A stretch of DNA of 64,000 nucleotides from CAZNPL01 sp964574815 (GTDB lineage: Bacteria; Planctomycetota; Phycisphaerae; UBA1845), in assembly GCA_964574815.1 (NCBI GenBank), contig CAZNPL010000036.1, forward strand, positions 1-64,000, written 5' to 3'. This document shows positions 18,904 through 27,460 of the stretch, piece after piece. Under the pieces are notes generated by a model, which did no database searches, was not told where the DNA came from, and saw only the letters and a program-made list of their open reading frames with translations. The stretch's first letter is position 1. Each line of letters opens with the position of its first letter. A program made the translations under genes and the position numbers.

Positions 18904-20850
18904 ATGATCCGCGTGCGTGAACGCATCCGTTACCGATTTCAGCTTGTGGCGGCGACAACCGCTGTGCTCTGCCCTTCCGTTGCCGCGACTGCGGGGAATC
19001 TGAATCCGCCCCCGGGGCCCATCACGCCCACCATGAAAACACTCGATCAGGTGGAGCCGCGGGTGCTCGTGCAGTCGCTCCCGGGCTCTGGCACGGCGCT
19101 GCACGAGATCTCTGAATCGGGAAGCTACTACCTGGCAGGGAACCTCACCGGAGAGTCAGGCAAAAACGGCATCGACGTCCAGGCCCCCGACGTGACCATC
19201 GATTTGAACGGTTTCGTGATGACAGGCGGCGCCGGAAGCCTCGCCGGTATCGCAGGCAGCACTGCGAACGTGACGGTGCGTAACGGCTCCCTTCGCCAGT
19301 GGGGTGACAGCGGCATAGCTCTGAGCGGTGATTTCTGCCAGGCGGTGGACGTTACCGCGATGGGCAACGGCGTCGACGGCATTCAACTCGCCGGTCGCGG
19401 CACCACCGTGCGCGACTGTCGGGCGGTCGGCAACGGCGAAAACGGCATCGAGGCCGGCGAAGGGGCAATGGTCACCGATTGCACGGCGGTGGACAATGCG
19501 CTCCGCGGCATCCTCGGCGGCCGGCTAGCTTCTCTCCAGCGCAACAACGCCTTCGGCAACAGCGGCACGGGCATCGCCGCCGGCGAACGCAGCGTCGTCA
19601 GCCTCAATGCCGCCAACGAAAACGACGGCACCGGCATCTTCGTGGATGGCACATCGGCGACCGTCGTCCACTGCACGACCAGCGGAAACGGCAACACCGG
19701 TATCTCCGCCGGTGGCGGTCCCACGGTTTCCGAGTGCACCGCCAGCGACAACGGCGAAAACGGCATCCGCGCCGCCGGCGGCTCCATCCGCGGATGCACA
19801 GCCAGCGATAACGGCGAAAACGGCATCCTTGGCAGCACCTACGGCATGATCGCCGACAACACCTGCCACCGGAACGGTGACAGCGAATCCGGCGCCGGCA
19901 TTTTCTTCCGCAGGTCCAACCGCGTCGAATCCAACCATGTGACCGAGAACACCACCGGCCTGTCTACCGGGTCCTGTCGAAATTACGTCGACGATAACAT
20001 TGTGCTCGAAAACGACGACAACTACGAATTCCTCGCCGATTGCAACCACCTCAATCTGCTCATCTCCGAGGTGCCCGAGTCCATCGACTGGCGGGCCAGC
20101 GTCAAGCTCGCCGGTTCAATGTTCGGTGACTCCAACGCCGACGGCCTCACGGTCAATTCCGACGACGTCACCGTCGATCTCGCAGGGCATGCCCTGCTCG
20201 GCAATGACAATACTGGTGACGGAGTTACCGCGATTGGCAGCGACAACCTGTCGGTCCGGAACGGCACTCTTCGCTTCTGGTCCGACGGCGTCAACACGAG
20301 CGAGTTGGACAATTCTCGCGCGCGAAACCTGCGCATCTTCCAGAACAGCAGGAATGGCCTTCTTCTCGGGGATCATTCACGTGTCTCCGACTGCGTCGCA
20401 TCCGACAACGGCACCGGCATCGACGTCGGCGACGGCTCCACCGTCGAAGGGTGCGTCTCAGCCGGCAACGACGGCGGCGGAATCGACGCCGGCAGCAGCA
20501 CTGTCGTCGCGCGCTGTGCCACTCAGGGCAATGGACACATCGGCGTCGACACGCAAGAGAATTCCGTGGTTGCAACCTGCACCGCAGGCGGAAACGGCTC
20601 CGTCGGCATCAGCGTCTCCGGAGCGGCCGACCCTGACGGCGGCGTTGTCACGGCGTGCAGCGCCCGGGGCAACACCCTGGAAGGCATCAGCATACGTGAA
20701 GGCGTCGTCACCAATTCGGCCTGCGTAGCCAACAACCGCGACGGACTGTTCGGCGACAACTCGCTGCTCCGCGGCAATGCCGTGCTTCAATCAAACGAGG
20801 ACAACATCACCTCGCCGTTCTCCCGGACGCTCGAGAACCACACCGATTAG
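18904..20850 (+). CDS. Secreted right-handed parallel beta-helix protein
   Basis: 648 residues. The start is set by GAGGAGG 6 nt before this ATG; an ATG at 18880 has no such site. The signal peptide ends around SVAATAG. Most of the protein consists of ~22-residue coils of the kind GNGENGIEAGEGAMVTDCTA, with regular Asn and Gly ladders, typical of NosD/pectate-lyase-like Beta_helix repeats. There are two halves, each opened by a VTIDLNGFVM or VTVDLAGHAL strand. No catalytic triad of a known polysaccharide lyase could be identified, so enzymatic activity is uncertain. Unlike its neighbours it lacks a dockerin-like end. 180 nt separate it from the gene upstream. Confidence 0.85.
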   Translation: MIRVRERIRYRFQLVAATTAVLCPSVAATAGNLNPPPGPITPTMKTLDQVEPRVLVQSLPGSGTALHEISESGSYYLAGNLTGESGKNGIDVQAPDVTIDLNGFVMTGGAGSLAGIAGSTANVTVRNGSLRQWGDSGIALSGDFCQAVDVTAMGNGVDGIQLAGRGTTVRDCRAVGNGENGIEAGEGAMVTDCTAVDNALRGILGGRLASLQRNNAFGNSGTGIAAGERSVVSLNAANENDGTGIFVDGTSATVVHCTTSGNGNTGISAGGGPTVSECTASDNGENGIRAAGGSIRGCTASDNGENGILGSTYGMIADNTCHRNGDSESGAGIFFRRSNRVESNHVTENTTGLSTGSCRNYVDDNIVLENDDNYEFLADCNHLNLLISEVPESIDWRASVKLAGSMFGDSNADGLTVNSDDVTVDLAGHALLGNDNTGDGVTAIGSDNLSVRNGTLRFWSDGVNTSELDNSRARNLRIFQNSRNGLLLGDHSRVSDCVASDNGTGIDVGDGSTVEGCVSAGNDGGGIDAGSSTVVARCATQGNGHIGVDTQENSVVATCTAGGNGSVGISVSGAADPDGGVVTACSARGNTLEGISIREGVVTNSACVANNRDGLFGDNSLLRGNAVLQSNEDNITSPFSRTLENHTD

Positions 20851-20977
20851 AGCCTATCCCGGAACGGTTCACGGGTGTCACAGGCGGCCTGTCCGCCAGT
20901 GCTTTGCCGCCTTCAAGTCCGTATTGGGATGAGTTTTAGGCGATTCGGCGATGAATGAATCACAGGAAGAAGCGACC

Positions 20978-22327
20978 ATGTATCGGATTCCGAACAACGC
21001 GGTTAACTCCGTACGCCTTCTGGCCGGAGCGATCACCCTGGTGGCCGGTGGTCGCGATGCCGCCGCCCAACTGGGCAGCGGCGCTTGCTGCCTGCCGAGC
21101 GGGAGCTGCATTGTCACGACCTCGCCCGGCTGCCAGCTCGACGGCGGCGATTACCAGGGCGATGACACTGACTGCGCCACCGTTGACTGCACTGGTGCGT
21201 GCTGTCAGTCGGACGGTTCCTGCGTTGTTACCGGCCCGGAACCGTGTCAGACGGACGGAGGCGTCTTTCTCGGATTGGGCGTGCGGTGCGGAGTCTTTCC
21301 GTGCAGCGGCGCCTGTTGCCTGCCCGACGGCGTGTGCATCGACAGCGGTGAGTCGGGCTGCGAGGCGGTCGGGGGCGAATTCGCGTCTCTCGGTTCCGCG
21401 TGCGACTCGTTCAGTTGCAGCGGCGCCTGCTGCTTGCCCGACGGCTCCTGCACCGAAACGGGTGAAGCAAGCTGTACCCAACAAGACGGCGTGTTCGATC
21501 GCGGCGACACCTGCACCGACGTGGACTGCGATGGGGCCTGCTGCCTGCCGGATGGCCAGTGCGTCGGGACGGGCGAGCAGGGCTGCGTCGACGCCGGTGG
21601 AGAGTTTAACGGCTTCACAGCAACGTGCGCCGACACGCAATGCAGCGGCGCCTGCTGTTTCCCAAATCAACCTTGTGTGCAAACGGGCGAAGTGGACTGC
21701 GAGGTGACGGGCGGCATCTACCAGGGAGACGGCACGACCTGCGCCGCGGACTGCCTGCTGAACGCGTTCACCTGGGGCGAGAACATCGGCTGGATGAACT
21801 GGTTCTTCGTTCCCACCGACGGCGTACGCGTCGCCGACGGCTTCCTGGAGGGGTTCATCTGGTCTGAAAACGTCGGCTGGATCAACACCGGAAACGGCGA
21901 AGGACCCTATGCCAACGAAGACGCGACGAGCTTCGGCGTGAACATCGATACCACCGAGGGCACACTCACAGGGATGGCGTGGTCTGAAAACGTCGGCTGG
22001 ATCAACTTCGATACGTCCATGCCGGCAGAGAACCGCGCCCGCTTCGACGTCTGCACCCGCCGCTTCGAAGGATATGCGTGGGCCGAAAATGTCGGATGGA
22101 TCAACCTTGACGATGCGGAGCACTTCGCCGCTGTCGGACCCTGCGACCTCGGCGATCACAATTGCGACGACGACGTCGACCTCGCCGATTTCGGGGCCTT
22201 TGTGGGTGTTGCGAACGATCCTGTTGACGTCGCCGAATGCGCCGGCTTTGACGCCGACGACGACGGCGATGTTGATCTTCTGGACTTTGCATCGCTTCAG
22301 CAGGTTTTCGCAGCCTCGTCGCCTTGA
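20978..22327 (+). CDS. Secreted protein with six GACC repeats, four ENVGWIN repeats and dockerin-like C-terminus
   Basis: 449 residues. AGGAAGAAG just before this ATG fixes the start nine codons inside a longer frame. After a signal peptide (to about AAAQ) come six tandem ~38-residue GACC repeats of the same type as in the giant protein at 3506-8887 (GACCLPDGSC... GGxY... C... DC). Then come four units with the core WSENVGWIN (variants WGENIGWMN and WAENVGWIN), spaced ~40 residues. The end is Asp-rich, DHNCDDDVDLADFGAF and DADDDGDVDLLDFASL, a dockerin-like pair. Function unknown. The shared repeat and shared ending suggest the same export and surface-attachment route as the giant protein. Confidence 0.87.
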   Translation: MYRIPNNAVNSVRLLAGAITLVAGGRDAAAQLGSGACCLPSGSCIVTTSPGCQLDGGDYQGDDTDCATVDCTGACCQSDGSCVVTGPEPCQTDGGVFLGLGVRCGVFPCSGACCLPDGVCIDSGESGCEAVGGEFASLGSACDSFSCSGACCLPDGSCTETGEASCTQQDGVFDRGDTCTDVDCDGACCLPDGQCVGTGEQGCVDAGGEFNGFTATCADTQCSGACCFPNQPCVQTGEVDCEVTGGIYQGDGTTCAADCLLNAFTWGENIGWMNWFFVPTDGVRVADGFLEGFIWSENVGWINTGNGEGPYANEDATSFGVNIDTTEGTLTGMAWSENVGWINFDTSMPAENRARFDVCTRRFEGYAWAENVGWINLDDAEHFAAVGPCDLGDHNCDDDVDLADFGAFVGVANDPVDVAECAGFDADDDGDVDLLDFASLQQVFAASSP

Positions 22328-22578
22328 GCGGGCGGCTCGGCCATGTCCCGGCGGCGAAGAGGTGACGCCCGGTGCGTGCGTTTCTGCCGCACGGGCGCGT
22401 CCGCGAGGTGCACGCATGGTATCGTCCACGCTGTCTCATAATAGGCCGGTGCCGGTGATCGGCTTATGTAGTTAAGCATCTGAATACCAAGACAGGTGAT
22501 CTTTGCGCCGCCGTTTTGCTTTGCGCACAAACCACCCAGGCGCACTCGTGTTCGCCGGAACGCAACAAGACATAATTC

Positions 22579-22595
22579 GTAACCTCATGTGTTAC
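22579..22595. promoter_or_regulatory. Possible operator palindrome upstream of marR-type gene
   Basis: GTAAC-ctcatgt-GTTAC, a 5-bp inverted repeat with a 7-nt centre, lies 30 nt upstream of the predicted -35 element of the operon. Its size suits a MarR dimer, and autoregulation would be usual for the family. Short arms make chance occurrence possible. Confidence 0.28.
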
Positions 22596-22624
22596 AACGG
22601 GTTAAGAAAAAATCGTGGCCGCCC

Positions 22625-22653
22625 TTGAACCCAACGTCCGTTTCTGATAATAT
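22625..22653 (+). promoter_or_regulatory. Putative sigma70-type promoter of the carbamoyl-amide operon
   Basis: TTGAAC (22625-22630), a 17-nt spacer and TAATAT (22648-22653) lie about 38 nt before the MarR start codon. Confidence 0.5.
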
Positions 22654-22690
22654 TTCGGGTCCAACGTGATTCCCGGGTCGATAATAGAGA

Positions 22691-23299
22691 ATGGAGTATT
22701 CCCTCACGATTGAGGATGAAATCGTTGCTGCGGTGCGTAGAATCGTTCGCGCTATCGATCTTCATTCCAGCCGCCTCGTACGCGAGGTGGGATTGACTTG
22801 GCCGCAACTCGCGACCCTGCGGGCTGTTGATCGCCTGGGACCGTGCTCGATCAGCGCGCTGGCACGAGGAATTCACCTCGGCCAGGCCACGCTGACGGGA
22901 ATCCTGCAGCGCCTCGAGCGGGCCGGTTACGTGACGAGATCACCGGATGAAGCCGACCGACGCAGCGTCCGGATTTCTGTGACTGACGGTGGCCGGGAGA
23001 TCCTGGGGCGGGCTCCCTCGATGCTTCAGGATCGATTTCGCTCGGAAATCGCGAAGCTCAGAGACTGGGAGCGTCTCCAGTTGTTGGCTTCGCTCAAACG
23101 AATCGCGGAGATGATGGACGTCGAGGCGCTCGACGCCTCACCGTTTTTGGTTGCCGGCCCCGTCCATACGAGCGCGACCGGGGCACACAAAGAAGCTGTA
23201 TCGGGAGGCGCGCAAGACGCGTCTCTTGTGTTACCGAAAACGCCGCAACCGAAAAGGAAGACGACAGTCAGGAAACAGAAGAAAAGAACGGAGCGATAA
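22691..23299 (+). CDS. MarR-family transcriptional regulator
   Basis: 202 residues. The winged helix-turn-helix spans about residues 30-110 (LTWPQLATLRAVDRLGPCSISALARGIHL, then LTGILQRLERAGYVTRSPDEADRRSVRISVTDGG), including the DxR wing motif DEADRRS. A ~60-residue tail rich in Lys and Arg (KRKTTVRKQKKRTER) follows, which ordinary MarR proteins of ~150 aa lack. It is the first gene of the operon and lies 4 nt before the methyltransferase. By position it likely controls the transporter and amide-forming genes behind it; MarR regulators also control ectoine operons (EctR), a useful parallel if the product is an osmolyte. The effector is unknown. Confidence 0.87.
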   Translation: MEYSLTIEDEIVAAVRRIVRAIDLHSSRLVREVGLTWPQLATLRAVDRLGPCSISALARGIHLGQATLTGILQRLERAGYVTRSPDEADRRSVRISVTDGGREILGRAPSMLQDRFRSEIAKLRDWERLQLLASLKRIAEMMDVEALDASPFLVAGPVHTSATGAHKEAVSGGAQDASLVLPKTPQPKRKTTVRKQKKRTER

Positions 23300-23303
23300 A
23301 CCC

Positions 23304-24095
23304 ATGACGACCGTTACAGCACGTGGACCGCAATTCAGGTCTTCCAAAACTGAAGACGGCACGCCTCTAGTGGCCCTGCCTGATCCCGGTATGTCCATGT
23401 CGCAGGACGCCGAATGGTGCGTCGTTTGCGAGAACGGCAAGTGGCGTCAGATCCGCTTTCACGATTATCACGAGTTGTACGCCTTGCCGGGCCTCTACGA
23501 GAGGATTTTCTACGACATCCTCGAATGCGACTCGCCGCGCACGATTCGCAGGCTTTTCCAGGCAGAACTGGACGACAGCGGCACGTCCGCTGAGGAACTG
23601 CGGGTCCTGGACCTTGGCGCGGGAAACGGAATGGTCGCCGAAGAGCTGGCCGATATGGGAGCCAAACACTTTGTCGGCGTTGACATCGTCGAAGAGGCCG
23701 CCCATGCGGCGGAACGCGACCGACCGGGACTCTACCAAGACTATCTCATCGTCGACATGACCGACCTTGAAGAACGGACGCACAGCGAGCTGGCCGACCA
23801 TCGCTTTAACGCGATGACCTGTGTCGCTGCGCTCGGTTTCGGCGACATTCCGACCGACGCGTTCATAACCGCATACAACCTGGTGCGTCGGGGTGGCTGG
23901 ATCGCCTTCAATATCAAAGAAGATTTCCTCAATCGCAAGGACTCGTCGGGTTTCGCCGAGTTGGTGCACTCCATGATCGATACCGGCGTCATGGAGGTCC
24001 TGCGCAATGAGCGGTACCGCCATCGCCTGGGGACCGCCCGCCAACCCCTCCATTACGTCGCATTCATCGGACGCAAGCTGAAAGACCTCGACTGA
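23304..24095 (+). CDS. Class I SAM-dependent methyltransferase
   Basis: 263 residues, cytoplasmic. The Rossmann core shows motif I VLDLGAGNGMVAEEL, the acidic ribose-binding end of strand 2 (FVGVDI) and post-motif VRRGGWIAFNI. It begins 4 nt after the MarR stop, so the two genes are surely cotranscribed. The frame is open upstream through the end of marR, but homology starts at this ATG (MTTVTARG). The substrate cannot be read from the sequence. Within the locus it could N- or O-methylate the carbamoyl-amide product or an intermediate, or it may be unrelated housekeeping. Confidence 0.8.
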   Translation: MTTVTARGPQFRSSKTEDGTPLVALPDPGMSMSQDAEWCVVCENGKWRQIRFHDYHELYALPGLYERIFYDILECDSPRTIRRLFQAELDDSGTSAEELRVLDLGAGNGMVAEELADMGAKHFVGVDIVEEAAHAAERDRPGLYQDYLIVDMTDLEERTHSELADHRFNAMTCVAALGFGDIPTDAFITAYNLVRRGGWIAFNIKEDFLNRKDSSGFAELVHSMIDTGVMEVLRNERYRHRLGTARQPLHYVAFIGRKLKDLD

Positions 24096-24263
24096 GTCGA
24101 TAACGCACGCCCGGGAAACGGGCATCCGGGGACGGCCGAGTCGCCGTCCACCGGTTTTTGTGCGCCCGCCTCGTTTTCCCGCGATGTCGCTGATGGCGTG
24201 GAAACCAATGAGCGCGCGATGGCACATTCCGATGGCCCCGGTGCTTGACCACGAGGAACGAAC

Positions 24264-24755
24264 ATGACGACGGATAAGTGCCTTCCCGCCGCCTGCAGCG
24301 TTATTGCAGCGCTGGCCGCACTCATCATCCCGGTTGCCGGCGCGCGCGCGCAGGCACTTCCCACAGCGCTATTCGATCACGAACTGAAGCTCTCGACCAG
24401 CGAAGGCCACGCTGCATTGAAGTGGAAAGGTGATCGTGAAGCCCTCGTCTACGCGCTTCAGAGCGCCCCGGACGCGGAATTCACCGAGCCGTCCCTTGTA
24501 TACGAGGGGGGAGACCAATCGTCCTTTCAGTCCGGCCTGGCCGACGGACGATATTATTATCGCGTGCGGGCGCGGGAACTCGATTCAGCAACCTGGGGCC
24601 CCTGGTCGGACCCGGTCGAGGTCGTCTGCAAACACCATTCTTTCGCATTGGCGTGGACCCTGTTCGCGTCGGGCGGATTGCTCTTTCTGCTGATCGTTCT
24701 GTTTGTGGGAGTCAACGCGTTCTCGCTCGACCGATTTGAAAGAAACGATGCCTGA
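24264..24755 (+). CDS. Small exported protein with fibronectin-III-like domain and C-terminal membrane anchor
   Basis: 163 residues. The signal peptide ends near GARAQA. A single beta-sandwich of FnIII type follows (HAALKWKG... YALQSAPDAEF... GLADGRYYYRVRARE... WGPWSDPVEV). A transmembrane helix (WTLFASGGLLFLLIVLFVGV) lies near the end, with a short cytoplasmic tail. Its stop overlaps the symporter start by 8 nt, so the two are translationally coupled. It may be a periplasmic accessory or solute-sensing subunit of that symporter. No enzymatic motif. Confidence 0.72.
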   Translation: MTTDKCLPAACSVIAALAALIIPVAGARAQALPTALFDHELKLSTSEGHAALKWKGDREALVYALQSAPDAEFTEPSLVYEGGDQSSFQSGLADGRYYYRVRARELDSATWGPWSDPVEVVCKHHSFALAWTLFASGGLLFLLIVLFVGVNAFSLDRFERNDA

Positions 24756-26190
24756 GGATAGCGCCGTTCTATCACCATCGGCCGGCTACGTGCTGCTCGG
24801 TCTCTTCGGCGTGATTTGGATCGCGCTGGGAATGTACTGGGGACGCCGGGCCCGCTCCCTCGAGGGATTCATGGTCGCCGGCCGCAACGTCGGCCTCGCC
24901 CTGGGAACGGCTACCGCCGTCGCGACGTGGATCACCTCCAACACGACGATGCTGGCGCCGCAATTCGCCCTCCAGCTCGGCGTATGGGGCATGCTCGCCT
25001 ATTCCACGGCCTCCTTCGGACTCTTCCTCTTCTCGCCGCTCGCCAAACGCATTCGCCAGGCCATGCCCCACGGCTACACCAGTGTCGAGTTTGTTCGCCT
25101 GCGCTACGGCCGGATCGCCTACGTCGTCTTCCTGATCATCTCGCTCTTCTACGGACTGACGTGGATGGTCAGCATGGGGATGGCCGGCGGCATCCTTCTG
25201 GAAGCGCTGGCCGGCATACCCTACATCTTCGGAATGTCCGTCATCCTGTTCGTCTGCGTCGTGTACACGCTCTTCGGCGGACTCTTCGCCGTCATCGGGA
25301 CCGATTTCATCCAGAGCCTCATCATCCTGTTCGGCGTCGTGGCCGTGGCCATTGCCATTCTGACCCGCGCCCCCCTGGGGGAGATCTACGACAACCTGCA
25401 AACCAACCGACCTGCGTTGTTGAACGTCTTTTTCCCGGCCGCCATCATGGCCGTCTTCAATAACATGCTCTTCGGCATCGGCGAAATCTTTCACAGCAAC
25501 GTCTGGTGGAGCCGGGCATTTGCCATGCGCGAAGGCGTCGGCATGAAAGCGTACCTGCTGGCCGGGATCATCTGGCTGCCCATCCCGATCGTTGCCGGCT
25601 TCCTCGGACTGGCCGCCACGACCGTCGGCATCAACATCACCCGACCGGATGTCGTCGGCCCCCTCGTGGCCGCCAACATCCTCGGTTACGCCGGAAGCGT
25701 GCTCGTGTTCATCGTCGTCTTCTGTTCGCTCGCATCCAGCATCGACAGCCTCCTGGCGGCCACGTCCGATGTTGTCACCAAGGAAGTCGTTCAACCCCTG
25801 TTCATGCCCGACGCAAGCAATGCGCAGATTCGCCGCGTGGCCAGCATGGTGATCGTCGTGGTCGGGCTGCTCACGTGGGGTATATGTCTGCCGAAGGTGG
25901 GCACGCTGGCGACGGTCTTGTTCTTCGCCGGCCCGCTGGTCGGCAGCACGATCTGGCCGATCATTGCCGGACTCTTCTCGAAAAGGGCCAACGGCGTTGG
26001 GGCTGTGCTGGCCATGACCCTCGGCAGCCTCATCGGCCTGGTCGCCTACGTAAAGATCGGCTGGTACTCGGCCACGCTGATCGGCACCGGCGTCTCCTTT
26101 CTGCTCGTCGCGGGCACGACGCTGGTACGGCCGCACGCGTTCGACTGGGGGGCGCTTGCTGCCCCGAAGGGAGCTTACCAACCGGCATGA
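24748..26190 (+). CDS. Sodium:solute symporter (SSS family)
   Basis: 480 residues with about 13 hydrophobic helices. Typical SSS features are the N-terminal VAGRNVGLALGTATAVATWI, TSVEFVRLRYGRIAYVVFL, FGGLFAVIGTDFIQ and FCSLASSIDSLLAATSDVVTKEV. It resembles the urea/pantothenate/proline branch; the exact substrate is not readable. The ATG at 24748 overlaps the FnIII gene, and its own TGA overlaps the next start (ATGA). In context it would take up, or recapture, the solute made and broken down by the flanking enzymes. The frame has an earlier possible start at 24703 inside the FnIII gene, which is less likely. Confidence 0.88.
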   Translation: MPEDSAVLSPSAGYVLLGLFGVIWIALGMYWGRRARSLEGFMVAGRNVGLALGTATAVATWITSNTTMLAPQFALQLGVWGMLAYSTASFGLFLFSPLAKRIRQAMPHGYTSVEFVRLRYGRIAYVVFLIISLFYGLTWMVSMGMAGGILLEALAGIPYIFGMSVILFVCVVYTLFGGLFAVIGTDFIQSLIILFGVVAVAIAILTRAPLGEIYDNLQTNRPALLNVFFPAAIMAVFNNMLFGIGEIFHSNVWWSRAFAMREGVGMKAYLLAGIIWLPIPIVAGFLGLAATTVGINITRPDVVGPLVAANILGYAGSVLVFIVVFCSLASSIDSLLAATSDVVTKEVVQPLFMPDASNAQIRRVASMVIVVVGLLTWGICLPKVGTLATVLFFAGPLVGSTIWPIIAGLFSKRANGVGAVLAMTLGSLIGLVAYVKIGWYSATLIGTGVSFLLVAGTTLVRPHAFDWGALAAPKGAYQPA

Positions 26191-26312
26191 TCCTCTTTCC
26201 GAAATGGTTCTTTACGATCCTGGTCTACGGCGGAATCACGCTGGCGATCGCCAGCGGCGTGCTGCTGCTGGTTCTTCTGGTCCGGGACGTGGGAGGCAGA
26301 AAACTATGGTAA
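26187..26312 (+). CDS. 41-residue single-span membrane protein coupled to the symporter
   Basis: Short gene starting in an ATGA overlap with the symporter stop and ending four codons' reach into the next gene (TGGTAA over ATGGTA). The product has one helix of ~24 residues (FFTILVYGGITLAIASGVLL followed by LVLLV) and a basic tail RDVGGRKLW. Overlaps on both sides and the strongly hydrophobic composition argue that it is translated. Comparable small subunits accompany some sodium symporters, so an auxiliary subunit is the natural guess. No homologue is recognised by eye. Confidence 0.62.
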   Translation: MILFPKWFFTILVYGGITLAIASGVLLLVLLVRDVGGRKLW

Positions 26313-27403
26313 ACGGAACCACTCTCGAAATCGAAACTGCCAAAGCCGCTCCGGCGCGGGAGCAGACCAATTCAAAGGGGCTCGAGCTTGACCCAAGACC
26401 GCTCCTGCAGAACGGAGGCGGCCGGGTGGACATGGCCCGTCTCGCAACACTCGAAGGCCAGTCCATCCTCCACCCCGCCCAGTTTGACCGGGAATTGGTC
26501 GTGGACCTGTGCCGAACCGCGGCACTGCTCGAGGCCATCGACGTCGAACCGATCAAGCCGCTGGACGGCAAGATCGCCATCACCGCATTCTTCGAAGCCA
26601 GCACACGCACGCGGCTTTCGTTCGAGAGCGCTGTGTTGCGCCTCGATGGTAAAGTGCTCAGCGTGCCCGACGGCCGCGTCACCGGGACGGCCAAAGGCGA
26701 ATCGATCGCTGACATCGGTGAGATGTTCAACACCTACGGCGACGTGGTCATCATGCGTCACCCGGACACGGACAGCATCGACGAGATTCGACGCAACCTC
26801 GACCTCCCGCTGATCAACGCGGGCAACGGTTCCGGACATCACCCGACGCAAGCCCTGCTGGACTGGTACGCTCTGCTGAAGTGGCGGCCCGCGCTGGCAT
26901 CGGCCGATTGCACGCCCAACCGGCGCATTCACCTCGGCATTGTCGGCACGCCGGGCAGCATGCGCGCCGTGAAGAGCTTTCTGCGCCTCTCGCTCCTGTT
27001 TGCCGGCGCGGTCGAGAAGATCACCATCATCTCGGAGATGGCCGATCCAGTAGGACTCGATCTTGAATCCGCCATAGAAGGCTGCTCGGTCCCTGTCGAG
27101 ATCACCAACGACGTTCAGGAGGTGCTGAGCGATCTGGATGTCATTTACATCAACTCCATCGCTTTCCTCGGTGACAGCTATCGCGAGCTGGACAGCCGCT
27201 TCAAGCTCAAAGCCGACAGCAACCTAAAAGAAAACGCCGTGATCATGCACCCGCTCGCACGCCGCGACGAGCTCGATACCAGCCTGGACGCGACGCCGCA
27301 CAACATGTACTTCGCCCAGGCCGCCGGAGCCGTCTTCCTGCGTCAGGCACTCCTGATCGCCGTCCTTGGGCGACTCGACAAACTCGCGGCGCTTGCGCAA
27401 TGA
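26306..27403 (+). CDS. Aspartate/ornithine carbamoyltransferase-family enzyme of altered specificity
   Basis: 365 residues. Transfers a carbamoyl group from carbamoyl phosphate to an amine. The carbamoyl-phosphate site is intact: FFEASTRTR (95-103), a loop lysine in TAKGES (K130), HHPTQALLD (178-186) and GSMR (R220). The amino-acid site differs from PyrB: where aspartate transcarbamoylase has a TRVQ-type segment with the Asp-binding Arg, this protein reads YINSIAFLG (281-289), and HPLP becomes HPLA (315-318). It is therefore probably not the pyrimidine enzyme; no other pyr gene is near. A ~40-residue N-terminal extension is also unusual. The ATG at 26306 has GGGAGG upstream and overlaps the 41-residue gene. 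Substrate inferred to be another amino acid. Confidence 0.85.
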   Translation: MVNGTTLEIETAKAAPAREQTNSKGLELDPRPLLQNGGGRVDMARLATLEGQSILHPAQFDRELVVDLCRTAALLEAIDVEPIKPLDGKIAITAFFEASTRTRLSFESAVLRLDGKVLSVPDGRVTGTAKGESIADIGEMFNTYGDVVIMRHPDTDSIDEIRRNLDLPLINAGNGSGHHPTQALLDWYALLKWRPALASADCTPNRRIHLGIVGTPGSMRAVKSFLRLSLLFAGAVEKITIISEMADPVGLDLESAIEGCSVPVEITNDVQEVLSDLDVIYINSIAFLGDSYRELDSRFKLKADSNLKENAVIMHPLARRDELDTSLDATPHNMYFAQAAGAVFLRQALLIAVLGRLDKLAALAQ

Positions 27404-27460
27404 GTCGAGCGGCCATCGACCGGAGAAACTGAACCGCAACTCGCTTTGTGAGAACTGACC

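Larger units (their letters stand above)
22328..22690. other. Intergenic region upstream of the MarR operon
   Basis: 363 bases. The right half is AT-richer than its surroundings and contains the palindrome at 22579-22595 and the promoter at 22625-22653. No coding frame is supported. Confidence 0.5.

Noticed and set aside
20960..22429. Long open frame (489 codons) on the minus strand
   Set aside because: Antisense to the GACC/ENVGWIN protein, which has a signal peptide, a ribosome site and clear repeats; the minus product is Ala/Val/Gly-rich with no domain.
24772..26181. Long open frame (469 codons) on the minus strand
   Set aside because: It is exactly antisense to the sodium symporter and its product is full of Asp, Glu, His and Arg, as expected from reading a GC-rich membrane gene backwards.
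26306..27403. Simple annotation as pyrB (pyrimidine synthesis)
   Set aside because: The Asp-binding segment and HPLP loop are altered, and no pyrimidine gene is nearby; the local genes act on amides and carbamoyl groups.
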